Source of the DNA: Streptomyces iranensis
GTDB taxonomy: Bacteria; Actinomycetota; Actinomycetes; Streptomycetales; Streptomycetaceae
Length of the DNA: 64,000 bases
Direction of reading: 5' to 3'
Assembly: GCF_017874715.1 (NCBI RefSeq)
Contig: NZ_JAGGLR010000003.1
Location: 310,001 to 374,000 of the forward strand
Of this stretch, positions 26,412 through 35,403 are shown one piece after another. A model generated the notes under the pieces. The model was given only the letters and a program-made list of their open reading frames with translations, was not told the DNA's origin and did no database searches. The first letter of the stretch is position 1, and each line of letters opens with the position of its first letter. The position numbers and the translations under genes are program-made.

Positions 26412-27191
26412 TCAGGCGGCGGATTCGGCCGGTGACTGGTGGTAGACGTGGGTCCAGACGTCGTTGCGGATGCGCGCGAACTCCGGGGAGAGCCGCATCT
26501 CCTCGGTCCGCGGATAGGGGAGGTCCACATCGATGATCCGGTGGATCCGGCCGGGCCTCGCGGCCATCACGACCACCCGGCCGGCCAGATACACCGCCTC
26601 GTCGACGTCATGCGTGATGAACATGACGGTGCGCCGCTCCTGAGTCCAGGTGTCCAGCAGCTGGTCCTGCAACTGCACCCGGGTCAGCGCGTCCAGCGCC
26701 CCGAACGGCTCGTCCATCAGCAGGACTTCGGGGTCCACGGCGTAGGCACGGGCGATGGCGCAGCGCTGTTTCATCCCCCCGGAGAGGGTCTTGGGCAGGG
26801 CGTCGGCGAAGTCGGAGAGGCCGACCAGCTCGATGGCGTGTTCGGCGCGCCGCCGTCGCTCCGCGGCGGGGACGTGTGCCAGCTTCAGCCCGAACTCGAC
26901 ATTGCCGCGCACCGTCAGCCACGGGAACAGCGCGTACTGCTGGAAGATCACCCCTCGGTCCGGCCCCGGCCGGGTGACGGGTGTGCCGTCCACCGTGACC
27001 GTGCCGGAGGTGGGCTCCACCAGTCCGGCCGCCATGGACAGCAGGGTGGACTTGCCGCAGCCGGACGGGCCGACGACCGCGACGAACTCCCGGTCCCCGA
27101 TGTCCAGGGAGACCTGGCCGAGGGCGGTGAAGGTGGAGTCCTTCATCGGGTAGGTCTTGACCACGTCCCGGAAAGAGATCTTGGTGCTCAT
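26412..27191 (-). CDS. ABC transporter ATP-binding protein (SsuB/TauB type)
   Basis: A 259-residue ATPase. The motifs are Walker [13 protein letters not shown] (about residue 45), a Q-loop with [12 protein letters not shown], signature [16 protein letters not shown], Walker [15 protein letters not shown] and the H-loop [13 protein letters not shown]. The start at 27191 has AGGAG five bases upstream, and its ATG overlaps the permease stop (ATGA). It energises the importer formed with the adjacent permease and SsuA-like protein. Confidence 0.96.
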   Translation of the reverse strand: MSTKISFRDVVKTYPMKDSTFTALGQVSLDIGDREFVAVVGPSGCGKSTLLSMAAGLVEPTSGTVTVDGTPVTRPGPDRGVIFQQYALFPWLTVRGNVEFGLKLAHVPAAERRRRAEHAIELVGLSDFADALPKTLSGGMKQRCAIARAYAVDPEVLLMDEPFGALDALTRVQLQDQLLDTWTQERRTVMFITHDVDEAVYLAGRVVVMAARPGRIHRIIDVDLPYPRTEEMRLSPEFARIRNDVWTHVYHQSPAESAA

Positions 27192-27997
27192 CGACGCTCC
27201 TGCCATGCGGTGAGACGGCGTTCGGCCAGCAGCAACAGCCGGTCCATAAGCAGGCCGATGACGCCGATGGTGATCAGACCCACGAAGATCGTGGGAACGT
27301 CGTAGTAGGTCTGGGCATGGACCATCTCGAAGCCCAGTCCCTTCTGGGCGCCGATCATCTCGGCCGCCACCACGGTCGCCCAGGCCGCGCCGAGTCCGAT
27401 GCGCATGCCGACCAGGATGAACGGCGTGGAAGCCGGGATGACCACCTTGAGGAAGACGGTCCGGTCCGAGGCGCCGAGCACCCGTGCCGCGTCGATCAGT
27501 GTCCGGTCCACTCCGGTCACTCCCTGGAAGGCGGCCACCACACAGGACATGAACGCCGCCAGGAAGATGACGAAGATCTTCGGGGCCTCGCCGATGCCCA
27601 TCAGCACGATCACCAGAGGGATCAGCGCGAGTGGCGGGATCGTACGGAAGAACTGGACGTACGGCTCCAACAGGCCCCGGGCCACCGGATACCAGCCCAT
27701 CAGGAAGCCCACGGGCACGGCGACCAGGGTGCCGAGCGCGAACCCCAGGAGCACCCGCTGGAGGCTGGCCAGCGCGTCCTCGGTGAGGGTTCCGTCGGAG
27801 AGCAGTTCCCGTGCCCGGGAGCTCACGGAGAGCGGTCCGGGGATGTCCGCGAGCCCGGCGGCGGCGGTCAGCGCCCAGAGGGCGATGCCCAGGACGACGG
27901 CGATCAGATTGAACACGAGGGGGTGGACGGTGCGTCGTGCGCCGCGTGGCGCTTGTGGTGTCGTGGGGGTCTTCTCGGGAGCGGTGACCACCGTCAT
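27188..27997 (-). CDS. ABC transporter permease (SsuC/TauC type)
   Basis: A 269-residue inner-membrane permease with six helices and the binding-protein-dependent loop [20 protein letters not shown]. It is of the nitrate/sulfonate/taurine class. It is the first transport gene of the operon permease, ATPase, binding protein, sulfatase, GH43. GAGG lies five bases before the ATG. The ROK regulator gene ends 53 bases upstream on the same strand, so it may be transcribed together with it. Confidence 0.95.
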   Translation of the reverse strand: MTVVTAPEKTPTTPQAPRGARRTVHPLVFNLIAVVLGIALWALTAAAGLADIPGPLSVSSRARELLSDGTLTEDALASLQRVLLGFALGTLVAVPVGFLMGWYPVARGLLEPYVQFFRTIPPLALIPLVIVLMGIGEAPKIFVIFLAAFMSCVVAAFQGVTGVDRTLIDAARVLGASDRTVFLKVVIPASTPFILVGMRIGLGAAWATVVAAEMIGAQKGLGFEMVHAQTYYDVPTIFVGLITIGVIGLLMDRLLLLAERRLTAWQERR

Positions 27998-28050
27998 GGA
28001 CGCCTCGCGGGGTACATGGGTCCTCCTCTCCGGCCCGGGACCGGGCCGGA

Positions 28051-29241
28051 TCAGCCCGGACGGGCCGGGTAATGGCTCAACAGGGGGGATTCACACAGGA
28101 CAAGGGCGATACCGCCCAGGGCGCCGCCGGCCTCGCCGAGCGCCGCCGGCCTCAGGTCCACGCGGTCCCGTGAGATCGGCATGATGTGTGCGCGCAGCGC
28201 CCGTTCGACCGGTTCGAAGAGCGGTGGGCCGGCCGCGGCGAGTTCGCCACCGAGCACGATCACCCCGGGGCCGATCGCGTTGCACACCGCCGCCAGCACG
28301 GTGCCGATATGGGTGCCGGCCACCTCCAGCGTGCGCAGCGCCACCGGATCGCCGGCCTCCAGCGCCCCGAGGAGCGCGGCCAGGCCGTCCGCGTGGCCGC
28401 CCGCGCGGCGGTAGGCGGCGAGCACGGCGCCCACCGAGGCCACCGTCTCCAGGCAGCCGGTGGCGCCGCACGAACATCGTCCGTCGCCCGACTCGACCGC
28501 GATATGCCCGAACTCGCCGGACAGGCCGTACGCCCCGCGGTGCAGGGCGCCGGCCACCACCAGCCCGCCGCCCACACCGTGCGACAGCCGCAGATACAGC
28601 ACGTCCTGACCGCCCGCCGCGGCGCCCCAGGTGGCCTCGGCGAGCGCGGCGAGCCGGGTGTTGTTGTCCACCAGTACAGGCGCCTCGAAGCGCTTGCGCA
28701 GCAGGGCGGGCAGATCGGCGGAGGGGCACGGTTGCGCGGGCCCCGCGTCGGGCCCCGCGTCAGGGCCCTCGACCGGGCCGACCACGCCCACACCGATGGC
28801 GTTCAGCGCGCCCAGCCGCAGGGCACCTTCGGCGAGCGTGCCGACCAGCCGCTCGGCCAGGGTGATCCGCTCCTCCCAGGGCAGCCCCGGGTCGTGCGGT
28901 TCACTGGCCGAACCGATCACCTCGTGGGCGACGTTGACCGCGGAGACATGCACCGCCCGGCGGGCGAAGTCGATGCCGATGGCCTGGCCCGCGCTGGGGT
29001 TGAGCGTCAGCGCCTCCACCGGCCGCCCCCGCCTGCGCGGGGCCGTGCCGGGCGCCGTGGCGACCACGGCGCCGCTCTCGATCAGCTCGGTGACGATATC
29101 GCTGAGGGTGGTCCGGGAGAGCCCGCTGTGCTGCCCCAGTTCGGCCCGGCTGAGCGGGCCGTGTTTGCGCAATAGGTCCAGTACCAAGTCTTCGTGGCCC
29201 CGTCGCAACCGGGCCAGGGGGCCGTCCTGATGGGGCTGCAT
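28051..29241 (-). CDS. ROK-family transcriptional regulator
   Basis: A regulator of about 396 residues with an N-terminal winged HTH ([20 protein letters not shown]) joined to a ROK sugar-kinase-like domain. The ROK part has a nucleotide-loop region ([16 protein letters not shown]), [18 protein letters not shown], a GEFGHIAVE segment and a cysteine zinc site [11 protein letters not shown] prefer the ATG at 29241. TTGACG (29277-29272) and CATGCT (29254-29249), spaced by 17 bp, end seven bases before it, giving a leaderless transcript. Starts at 29253 (ATG) and 29259 (GTG) are alternatives. It heads the sulfatase/ABC operon and probably senses a sugar released from its substrate. Confidence 0.9.
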   Translation of the reverse strand: MQPHQDGPLARLRRGHEDLVLDLLRKHGPLSRAELGQHSGLSRTTLSDIVTELIESGAVVATAPGTAPRRRGRPVEALTLNPSAGQAIGIDFARRAVHVSAVNVAHEVIGSASEPHDPGLPWEERITLAERLVGTLAEGALRLGALNAIGVGVVGPVEGPDAGPDAGPAQPCPSADLPALLRKRFEAPVLVDNNTRLAALAEATWGAAAGGQDVLYLRLSHGVGGGLVVAGALHRGAYGLSGEFGHIAVESGDGRCSCGATGCLETVASVGAVLAAYRRAGGHADGLAALLGALEAGDPVALRTLEVAGTHIGTVLAAVCNAIGPGVIVLGGELAAAGPPLFEPVERALRAHIMPISRDRVDLRPAALGEAGGALGGIALVLCESPLLSHYPARPG

Positions 29242-29259
29242 GCCGACCAGCATGCGCAC

Positions 29260-29530
29260 GCCGGCCTATTTCGTCAACACCCCGGAATAAAAGAAGGCTC
29301 AGGCGTCGCGGACACGGCGGAAGCCGCGGTCGCCGGGGAAGCGCTCACCTTCCCCGCCCGGTGCCCCACCCTCCTTCATCTCGCCCCACCACGCCTGCTA
29401 TAGCTCTTGGCTGACTCTTCATCACGGCGACATCTCCCGCCGCAGCTCAAGGAATGCGATCATGCTGACCTGAGCATGCCAACCCCCCACCTTCCCGGCG
29501 TGCCACGCCGCGGTCGTTCAGGAGGACGCA
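29260..29530 (+). other. Intergenic region upstream of the NPP1 gene
   Basis: This region of about 270 bases separates the ROK and NPP1 genes. It holds the minus-strand ROK promoter (TTGACG at 29277-29272), a TATAGC box at 29399-29404 that may be the NPP1 -10, and a small dyad CATGCT-N6-AGCATG at 29461-29478 in the expected leader. I see no reading frame with coding character. Confidence 0.4.
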
Positions 29531-30298
29531 GTGAAGAAGAGTTCGCGGATCGGCAGAGTGTCCGCCATCCTCGGCAGTGCCATCGTGCTGGTCCTGGCCT
29601 TCCCGGGCAGTGCGCTCGCGGACCCGCCCAAGGGCCTGCCCGCCAACGCGGACGGCACGGAGCAGACGTTCCAGCCGGCGTTCGACTACGACACCGACGG
29701 CTGCTACCCCACGCCCGCCATCGGCCCCGACGGGACGATCGCGGGCGGGCTCAACCCGAGCGGCGCCCTCAACGGCCAGTGCCGCGACTCCTCGGACCTG
29801 GACAACACCAACGGATACTCCCGCTCCAAGTGCAACAACGGCTGGTGCGCGATCATCTACGGTCTGTACTTCGAGAAGGACCAGGCGGTGGCCGGGAGCG
29901 GTCTCGGCGGCCACCGCCACGACTGGGAACACGTCGTGGTGTGGGTGCAGGGCAACGAGGCCAAGTACGTGGCCACCTCGGCCCACGGCAACTTCAACAT
30001 CTACAACCGGGACCAGATCCGCTGGGACGGCACCCACCCCAAGGTCGTGTACCACAAGGACGGCCTGAGCACCCACTGCTTCCGCCCGGCGAACAACAAC
30101 GACGAGCCGCCGGAGAACCACCAGCACACCTGGCAGTACCCCGCGCTGGTCGGCTGGAACGGCTACCCCGCCGGGCTGCGCGACAAGCTGAGCCAGGCCG
30201 ACTTCGGCAGCGCCACCCTCGGCCTCAAGGACAGCACGCTCAACTCCCACCTCGCGAAGGCCAAGCCGTCCGACATCCCCTTCGATCCCAACGCGTGA
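29531..30298 (+). CDS. Secreted NPP1/NLP (necrosis-inducing-like) protein
   Basis: A 255-residue exported protein of the NPP1 family. A signal peptide (MKKSSRIGRVSAILGSA and on to SALA-D at about residue 30) precedes a domain with the family hallmark GHRHDWEHVVVW (around residue 127), four cysteines, and a C-terminal region TWQYPALVGWNGYPAGL. Family members from fungi, oomycetes and some bacteria lyse plant membranes or trigger necrosis, and others are non-toxic. The GTG start is supported by GGAGG five bases upstream. It stands alone between two minus-strand operons. A plant-associated role is inference. Confidence 0.92.
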   Translation: MKKSSRIGRVSAILGSAIVLVLAFPGSALADPPKGLPANADGTEQTFQPAFDYDTDGCYPTPAIGPDGTIAGGLNPSGALNGQCRDSSDLDNTNGYSRSKCNNGWCAIIYGLYFEKDQAVAGSGLGGHRHDWEHVVVWVQGNEAKYVATSAHGNFNIYNRDQIRWDGTHPKVVYHKDGLSTHCFRPANNNDEPPENHQHTWQYPALVGWNGYPAGLRDKLSQADFGSATLGLKDSTLNSHLAKAKPSDIPFDPNA

Positions 30299-30317
30299 GC
30301 AACCCCAACGCGTGAGC
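30287..30317 (+). repeat. 14-bp direct repeat (period 17) spanning the NPP1 stop codon
   Basis: CCCAACGCGTGAGC occurs at 30287-30300 and again at 30304-30317. The first copy includes the stop codon, and the second repeats the last codons and stop in another frame. Confidence 0.8.
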
Positions 30318-30323
30318 GACACC

Positions 30324-30365
30324 GCCCCGGGAGGCGACATGGCGTCAGCCCCCGCCTCCCGGGGC
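30324..30365. terminator. Bidirectional terminator between convergent genes
   Basis: Perfect 12-bp arms at 30324-30335 (GCCCCGGGAGGC) and 30354-30365 enclose an 18-base loop. The hairpin lies between the NPP1 stop and the convergent small gene, a position that fits a shared terminator. Confidence 0.7.
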
Positions 30366-30387
30366 CGGGCGCAGCCCACCGGCCCGG

Positions 30388-30858
30388 TCAGCGCCGGGGA
30401 GGCCCGGCCGGGGGCGGCTCGACCTCGAGGTAGCGGTGGCGGCGCGGCCCCCGGTACTCCAGCGCGTCCCAGCCCAGCCGCCGCAGTACGGCCGCACAGT
30501 TCCGCAGCGCGTCCTCCGCCGCGTACCCGGCGCCACTTCCCGGCGGCCCCAGCCACTCGACCCGCACCACCCCGGCCCGCTCCGCCGCGCCGAGGCAGTA
30601 TCCGGTCGCCGTACGGCGGCCCTCCGCGTCGACGGCCGACGGCGGAACCCCGGCCGCCTCCAGCGCCAGGGCCACGGCCCGCACCGGTTGACGCCGCTCC
30701 CACTCCGCGGGCACCCCTTCGGGGGCGGCGGTGTCGGCGTTCATCATCCGGCGGATCTGCAGCAGCCCCTCGAACGCGGTACGCACCGCGGCCTCGCGGC
30801 CCCGGCCGTCCCCGGCGGGGAGTTCCGCGGCGCCGGTGGCCACCTCGAACTCCGCCAT
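30388..30858 (-). CDS. Conserved hypothetical protein
   Basis: A 156-residue acidic, soluble protein with no signal peptide or membrane helix. It starts MAEFEVATGAAELPAGDGRG, has a helical segment (AAVRTAFEGLLQIRRMMNAD), a central region with a single Cys (TATGYCLGAAERAGVVRVEW), and ends with the basic HRYLEVEPPP tail. I do not recognise a domain. Codon bias supports a real gene. The ATG at 30858 follows GAAGGGGG and GAGGGG. It is the gene downstream of an epoxide-hydrolase-like gene on the same strand, separated by 58 bases. Confidence 0.75.
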   Translation of the reverse strand: MAEFEVATGAAELPAGDGRGREAAVRTAFEGLLQIRRMMNADTAAPEGVPAEWERRQPVRAVALALEAAGVPPSAVDAEGRRTATGYCLGAAERAGVVRVEWLGPPGSGAGYAAEDALRNCAAVLRRLGWDALEYRGPRRHRYLEVEPPPAGPPRR

Positions 30859-30916
30859 CCCCCTCGCCCCCTTCGGACCTGGCCCTCCATGGCCTCCCGT
30901 GGCCCGGCCGCGCTGC

Positions 30917-31978
30917 TCAGCGCCGTCGCGGACGGTCGGCCTCGACCACGGCATCGGCGAAGGCTTCCGGAGCCTCCTGGGGGACATTGTGGCCGATGCC
31001 CTTCAGCGTCCGGTGGGCGTACGGCCCCGAGAACTTGTCCCGGTACGCGGCACCGCCCCCGGCCGGGGTGAACGGATCGCGCCCGCCGTCCAGCGTGACC
31101 GTGGGGACGCCGATGACGGGACCCTTGGCCAGGCGCCGCTCCAGACCGTCGTACCGGGGATCGCCCGCCGCGAGCCCCAGCCGCCAGCGATAGTTGCCTA
31201 TCACGATGCGCACATAGTCCGGATTCCTGAAGGCGGCGGCGGTGCGCGCGAAGGTGGCGTCGTCGAAATGCCATGTCGGAGAGTTGAACCGCCAGACGAG
31301 CCGCCCCAGTTGGCGTCGGTAGTCGGGATTCTCCAGCCCGAGTACACCCCTCTCGGTGGCGAAGTAGTACTGATACCACCAGGCCCATTCGACCTTCGGT
31401 GGCTGCGGCCGCTTGTTCGCCTTCCGGTTGGTGATCAGATAGCCGGTCACCGAGACCAGGGCCTTGCAGCGCTCCGGCCACAGCGCCGCGACGATGTCGG
31501 CCGTTCGCGAGCCCCAGTCGAATCCGGCGAGGATCGCCCGCTCGATCCCGAGGGCGTCCATCAAGGCGACGAGATCGACGGCGAACACCGACTGCTGGCC
31601 GTCGCGGAGTGTCCGGGGCGACAGAAAGCGCGTCGTGCCGTAGCCGCGCAGATACGGGACGATCACCCGATAGCCCTTGGCGGCCAGCAAGGGCGCCACA
31701 TCGGCGTAGCTGTGGATGTCATAGGGCCAGCCGTGCAGCAGGACGACCGCGGGGCCATGGGCCGGACCGGCCTCGGCGTAGCCGACGTTCAGCACCCCGG
31801 CCCTGATCTGCCGCAGGGCGGCGAAGGACGGGTGCGGCCGCGCGGCCGACATCCCCTGCTCCGCCGGGTCCGAAAGCGTCCCCGTGGCCTCCGCCGAGCC
31901 GGTGGCGGCCCGGCCGGCGAGCGGTGCCCCGACCGCGCCCGCACCCACGATCTTCCAGAAGCTGCGCCTGCTGAACAT
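30917..31978 (-). CDS. Alpha/beta hydrolase, epoxide-hydrolase-like, with a twin-arginine leader
   Basis: A 353-residue hydrolase. The N-terminus MFSRRSFWKIVGAGAVGAPL is a typical Tat signal. The body has the HGWP oxyanion motif (VVLLHGWPYDIHSY), a nucleophile elbow with Asp (GFDWGSRTADIV), as in epoxide hydrolases and haloalkane dehalogenases, and the catalytic His in GIGHNVPQE. The ATG at 31978 has GGAGG about ten bases upstream. The substrate is unknown. A soluble-epoxide or lactone hydrolase acting outside the membrane is plausible. Confidence 0.9.
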   Translation of the reverse strand: MFSRRSFWKIVGAGAVGAPLAGRAATGSAEATGTLSDPAEQGMSAARPHPSFAALRQIRAGVLNVGYAEAGPAHGPAVVLLHGWPYDIHSYADVAPLLAAKGYRVIVPYLRGYGTTRFLSPRTLRDGQQSVFAVDLVALMDALGIERAILAGFDWGSRTADIVAALWPERCKALVSVTGYLITNRKANKRPQPPKVEWAWWYQYYFATERGVLGLENPDYRRQLGRLVWRFNSPTWHFDDATFARTAAAFRNPDYVRIVIGNYRWRLGLAAGDPRYDGLERRLAKGPVIGVPTVTLDGGRDPFTPAGGGAAYRDKFSGPYAHRTLKGIGHNVPQEAPEAFADAVVEADRPRRR

Positions 31979-32144
31979 CCGCACCCACCCTCCACCAGTG
32001 CGAACCGCTCCCCGGCCCTGGCATCCACCATGGCGCACGCGGCTGCCCCTCGCACGCCGTGCGTCACCTGCCGGAGAGGTGATACGAGGCGGCGCGGATG
32101 GGTCCCTCCTCGGGGGATGGGTCTCTCCTCGAGCGGATGGGCCT

Positions 32145-32681
32145 CTACTCGTAGAGCTCCTCCTCCTCGGCGAGCTCACGCTCCTCGGTCACCGCCATCC
32201 TGCGCTTGATCACCGCGGCCGCCGCCAGCGCGCTCGTGGTGAACGCCGTCGCGATCAGCCACGGCCGGTCCAGCACATGGCAGGTGACGTGGTCGAGGGA
32301 GTAGCGGCCGGGTCCCGAGATCCCGAGCGCCGCCGCCGAGCAACCCAGCAGGGCCGGGAACTCATAGCCTCCGGACTGGGCGAAGAACCCGGCCGGCGCG
32401 TTCACCGACACCGCCCCCGCCATCGTCCCCGCGGCCGCCGCCCCGGCCGCGGGAGTGGCGAAGCCCAGCGCGAGCAGCAGCCCGCCGCCCGCCTCGCCCA
32501 GCCCGGCCACCACGGCGCTGACCCGCCCCGGGCGGAAGCCCATCGCCTCCATGACCTCGGCGGTACGGTCCAGGCCGTCACCCCCGCACCAGCCGAAGAG
32601 TTTCTGCGCGCCGTGCGCGACCAGCACCCCGCCCACGCCGAGGCGCAGCGCGAGCAGCCCGAGGTCCTTGCGGTGGGGCAT
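32145..32681 (-). CDS. DoxX family membrane protein
   Basis: A 178-residue protein with four hydrophobic helices and the DoxX-like core LGLLALRLGVGGVLVAHGAQ followed by KLFGW. DoxX/SURF4-like proteins are found with thiosulfate:quinone oxidoreductases and oxidative stress systems, but most are uncharacterised. The ATG at 32681 has GGAG five bases upstream. A duplicated copy of the same leader supplies a second in-frame ATG and ribosome site at 32705, which would add eight residues. The C-terminus is a charged Glu-rich tail (ERELAEEEELYE). Confidence 0.88.
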   Translation of the reverse strand: MPHRKDLGLLALRLGVGGVLVAHGAQKLFGWCGGDGLDRTAEVMEAMGFRPGRVSAVVAGLGEAGGGLLLALGFATPAAGAAAAGTMAGAVSVNAPAGFFAQSGGYEFPALLGCSAAALGISGPGRYSLDHVTCHVLDRPWLIATAFTTSALAAAAVIKRRMAVTEERELAEEEELYE

Positions 32682-32722
32682 GGGGTCTCCTCCGCTCCGG
32701 GGCATGGTGTCTCCTCCGCTCC
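32675..32722 (-). repeat. 24-bp tandem duplication of the DoxX ribosome site and start codon
   Basis: Units 32675-32698 and 32699-32722 differ at one base. Each contains a GGAGGAG-type ribosome site and an in-frame ATG (at 32681 and 32705) on the minus strand, so the gene has two tandem translation starts eight codons apart. Confidence 0.85.
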
Positions 32723-32756
32723 CGTAGGGGCACACCACGGATGGCCGCCCGGCGTC

Positions 32757-33620
32757 TCACCCAGTCTCGGTACGCCTCCTGGGCCCCGCCGTCGCTGCTG
32801 CGCCATCGGAGTGCATCAGCTCCGTCGTGGTGACCGCGCGCAGACCGCGCCGGCGCAGACCGTCGAGGACCGCGGGCAGCGCGGTCAGGGTCCCGGAGTG
32901 GCCGAAGTGCAGACTGACCACGGAACCGGCGCGGACCTGGCCGAGGACCGCGTCCCGTACCGCGTCCGGGCCCGGGTCCTGGAAGTCGAGCGAGTCCACG
33001 TCGTAGGAGAGGACGTGCGGGTATCCGGCGCGGGCCGCAAGCCGGGTCACGAGGTCCGTGGCGGTCCGGGCCTGCGACGGCCGGAACCAGCTGCCGATGG
33101 TCCCGGTGAGGCGGCGCAGCCGCTCGGCGCACTCATCGATCTCCGCGTACGCCTCGTCGGCGGGCAGGGCGCATACGGCGCGGTGCCGCATGGTGTGGTT
33201 GCCCAGCTCATGGCCGCCGTCCAGGACCCGCCGGGCCATCTCCGGGCGTTCGTCCAGCCAGGTGCCGACGGCGAGGACGGTGACACGGGCCCCCGCCCGC
33301 TCGGCCTCGGACAGCAGCGAGCGGGCGAGCTCCGCGTCGCCCTGGCCGTGGAAGGTGAGGGCCACCGCGCTTCCGTCGCGCGGCCCGTGGGCGATCCGCG
33401 GTGGCAGCCCGGGGAAGCGCACCGGTCCGCGTGGCGCGTGTCCGGCGGGCGTGGCCCGGTCCGAGGCCGCGCCGGAGGAGGGCGTCTCGCTGGGACCGGC
33501 CGGCCGGGACGACGAGGAGTCGGCGTGATGGCCGCAGCCGACGCCGCATGTCGTGGCCGCCACGGCACCGCTCGCGGACCGCAGGACAGCACGGCGGGAG
33601 GGAGAGGACACCTGAAGCAT
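32757..33620 (-). CDS. Polysaccharide deacetylase-like exported protein with altered first motif
   Basis: A 287-residue NodB-fold protein. The leader MLQVSSPSRRAVLRSASGAV has a twin-arginine-like pair and a Cys-rich end (CGVGC) that could be lipidated. Motif 2 (ELGNHTMRH, two metal His), motif 3 (WFRPSQ), motif 4 (YDVDSLDF) and motif 5 (SLHFG) are present. Motif 1 reads TFHGQGD instead of TFDDGP, so the usual catalytic/metal Asp pair is not in place. Deacetylases of this family remove acetyl groups from chitin, peptidoglycan or xylan. Activity here is uncertain. The start at 33620 lacks a strong ribosome site. Confidence 0.82.
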   Translation of the reverse strand: MLQVSSPSRRAVLRSASGAVAATTCGVGCGHHADSSSSRPAGPSETPSSGAASDRATPAGHAPRGPVRFPGLPPRIAHGPRDGSAVALTFHGQGDAELARSLLSEAERAGARVTVLAVGTWLDERPEMARRVLDGGHELGNHTMRHRAVCALPADEAYAEIDECAERLRRLTGTIGSWFRPSQARTATDLVTRLAARAGYPHVLSYDVDSLDFQDPGPDAVRDAVLGQVRAGSVVSLHFGHSGTLTALPAVLDGLRRRGLRAVTTTELMHSDGAAATAGPRRRTETG

Positions 33621-33792
33621 GAGAGCACGCCCCCGGCCGATATGCGGCGATTCCTCTCCGGTGGGGTGTGTTTTTCCGTCGATCGCCTCGCACGGGCTCG
33701 CCCCGGGCTCCGGGCGCGTCGGCGGAGGCCCTCGGCACGCATGGCACGCTGGGCCTTTGCATGTTCGAGCACCACCGAGGAGACGAGCCACC

Positions 33793-35403
33793 GTGCCGCA
33801 GAACCACCCACCGGAGTCCATCGCCGCGCCGGCGGTGCTCGCCGAGGAGCGACGACTCCACAAGGACCTCGGATTCTGGGCGCTGACCGCGATCGGGTTC
33901 TCCAACATCCTGGGGTCCGGGTGGCTGTTCGCGGCCCTGTACGCCGCCCAGACCGCCGGCCCCGCCGCCCTGCTGTCCTGGATCGCGGCGGGTGTGCTGT
34001 GTGCCCTGATCGCGCTCGTCATGGTGGAACTCGGCGCCACCCGACCGGAGGGCGGCGGCACCGTCCGCTGGCCGCTGTACGCCAGCGGACGGCTGGTCGG
34101 CACGATGATCGGCTGGTCGGTGCTGCTCTCGGTGGGCGGTACGGCGGCCGAGATCAGCGCGATCATGCAGTACGCCGCCCACTATCTGCCGGGGCTCTAC
34201 AACGGCGGCACGCTGAGCGCCTCGGGCCTCGCGGTGGCCGTGGCCCTGAGTGTCGTGCTGACGGCGTGCAACTGGTTCGCCGTACGGATATTCGCCCGGC
34301 TGAACAACCTGATCTCGGTGTTCAAGGTCGTCGTCCCCATCCTCACCATCGTCGCGCTGTTCCTGTCCGGCACCCACTCCGGGCGCCTCACCGACCACGG
34401 CGGTTTCGCCCCGTACGGCTATGCGGCCTGCCTGACCGCGCTCGCCGGCGGCGGCATCGTGTACTCCGTCAACGGCTTCCAGGCCCCGCTCGACTTCTCC
34501 GGTGAGGCCCGCAATCCGCGCCGTAACGTACCGGCGGCGGTGCTCACCGGCATCGGCCTCGCCGTGCTGGTCTACCTCGGGCTCCAGCTGGCGTTCCTCT
34601 ACACGGTGCCCGAGTCGCTGCTGGGCCATGGCTGGAAGGGGGTCGACTTCGAGTCGCCCTTCGGGCAGCTCGCCCTGGTGCTCAACCTCCACTGGCTGGC
34701 CACGCTGCTCTACGCCGACGCGGTGGTCTCACCGGGCGGATCGGCCTATGTGGGCGTGGCCATCGACGCTCGCCATACGTACGCCCTGGCCAAGAACGGT
34801 CTGCTGCCCCGCTTCTTCATGCGCATCCACCCCTGGTCCGGGGTGGCACGGCGGGCGCTGCTGCTCAACCTCGCGGTCATCGTCGTCTTCATGCTGCCGT
34901 TCGGCGGCTGGCAGGACATCGTGAGCGTGATGGGGGACATGTATCTGCTGATCTACGCCGCCTCGGCGGTGGCCGTCGCGGCGTTCCGGGCGCACGACCG
35001 TGAGCGGGGAGTGGCGCGGGCCGAGGGCCAGGTGCCGGGGGTGCGCTGGATCGCACCGGTGAGCTTCGTGGTGGCGAGCGAGTTCGTCTACTGGTCCGGC
35101 TGGCACGATCTGCGGCTGGCGCTGCCCTTCGTGCTGGTCGGCGCCGTGTTGTTCCTGTTGCAGCGGCGCGAGGACGGAGGCGCACCGCTGGGGGAGGAGC
35201 TGCGGCACGGCGCCTGGCTGGTCTTCCACCTCGCCGCGCTGACCGTGCTGTCGTGGCTGGGCACCTTCGGTGGTTCCGGCCGCCTCCCGGCGCCGTACGA
35301 CACCGTGACGGTGGGCGTCCTCGCGCTCGCCGTGTTCCTGTGGGCGGTCCGCTCGGGCGCCCAGCACCTGCGCACCTCGCAGCTCAGCGCAGCGTCGCCG
35401 TGA
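33793..35403 (+). CDS. APC-superfamily amino acid permease
   Basis: A 536-residue integral membrane transporter with about 12-14 helices. It begins with the family-typical DLGFWALTAIGFSNILGSGW and GAARPEGG-like segment (VELGATRPEGGGTVRWPLYA), and includes GFQAPLDFSGEARNPRRNVP, typical of APC/AGT transporters. It starts at a GTG with AGGAGA about nine bases upstream. It diverges from the deacetylase gene and converges with the PL8 gene, overlapping its end by 20 bases. The substrate is not predictable beyond amino acids or amines. Confidence 0.92.
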   Translation: MPQNHPPESIAAPAVLAEERRLHKDLGFWALTAIGFSNILGSGWLFAALYAAQTAGPAALLSWIAAGVLCALIALVMVELGATRPEGGGTVRWPLYASGRLVGTMIGWSVLLSVGGTAAEISAIMQYAAHYLPGLYNGGTLSASGLAVAVALSVVLTACNWFAVRIFARLNNLISVFKVVVPILTIVALFLSGTHSGRLTDHGGFAPYGYAACLTALAGGGIVYSVNGFQAPLDFSGEARNPRRNVPAAVLTGIGLAVLVYLGLQLAFLYTVPESLLGHGWKGVDFESPFGQLALVLNLHWLATLLYADAVVSPGGSAYVGVAIDARHTYALAKNGLLPRFFMRIHPWSGVARRALLLNLAVIVVFMLPFGGWQDIVSVMGDMYLLIYAASAVAVAAFRAHDRERGVARAEGQVPGVRWIAPVSFVVASEFVYWSGWHDLRLALPFVLVGAVLFLLQRREDGGAPLGEELRHGAWLVFHLAALTVLSWLGTFGGSGRLPAPYDTVTVGVLALAVFLWAVRSGAQHLRTSQLSAASP

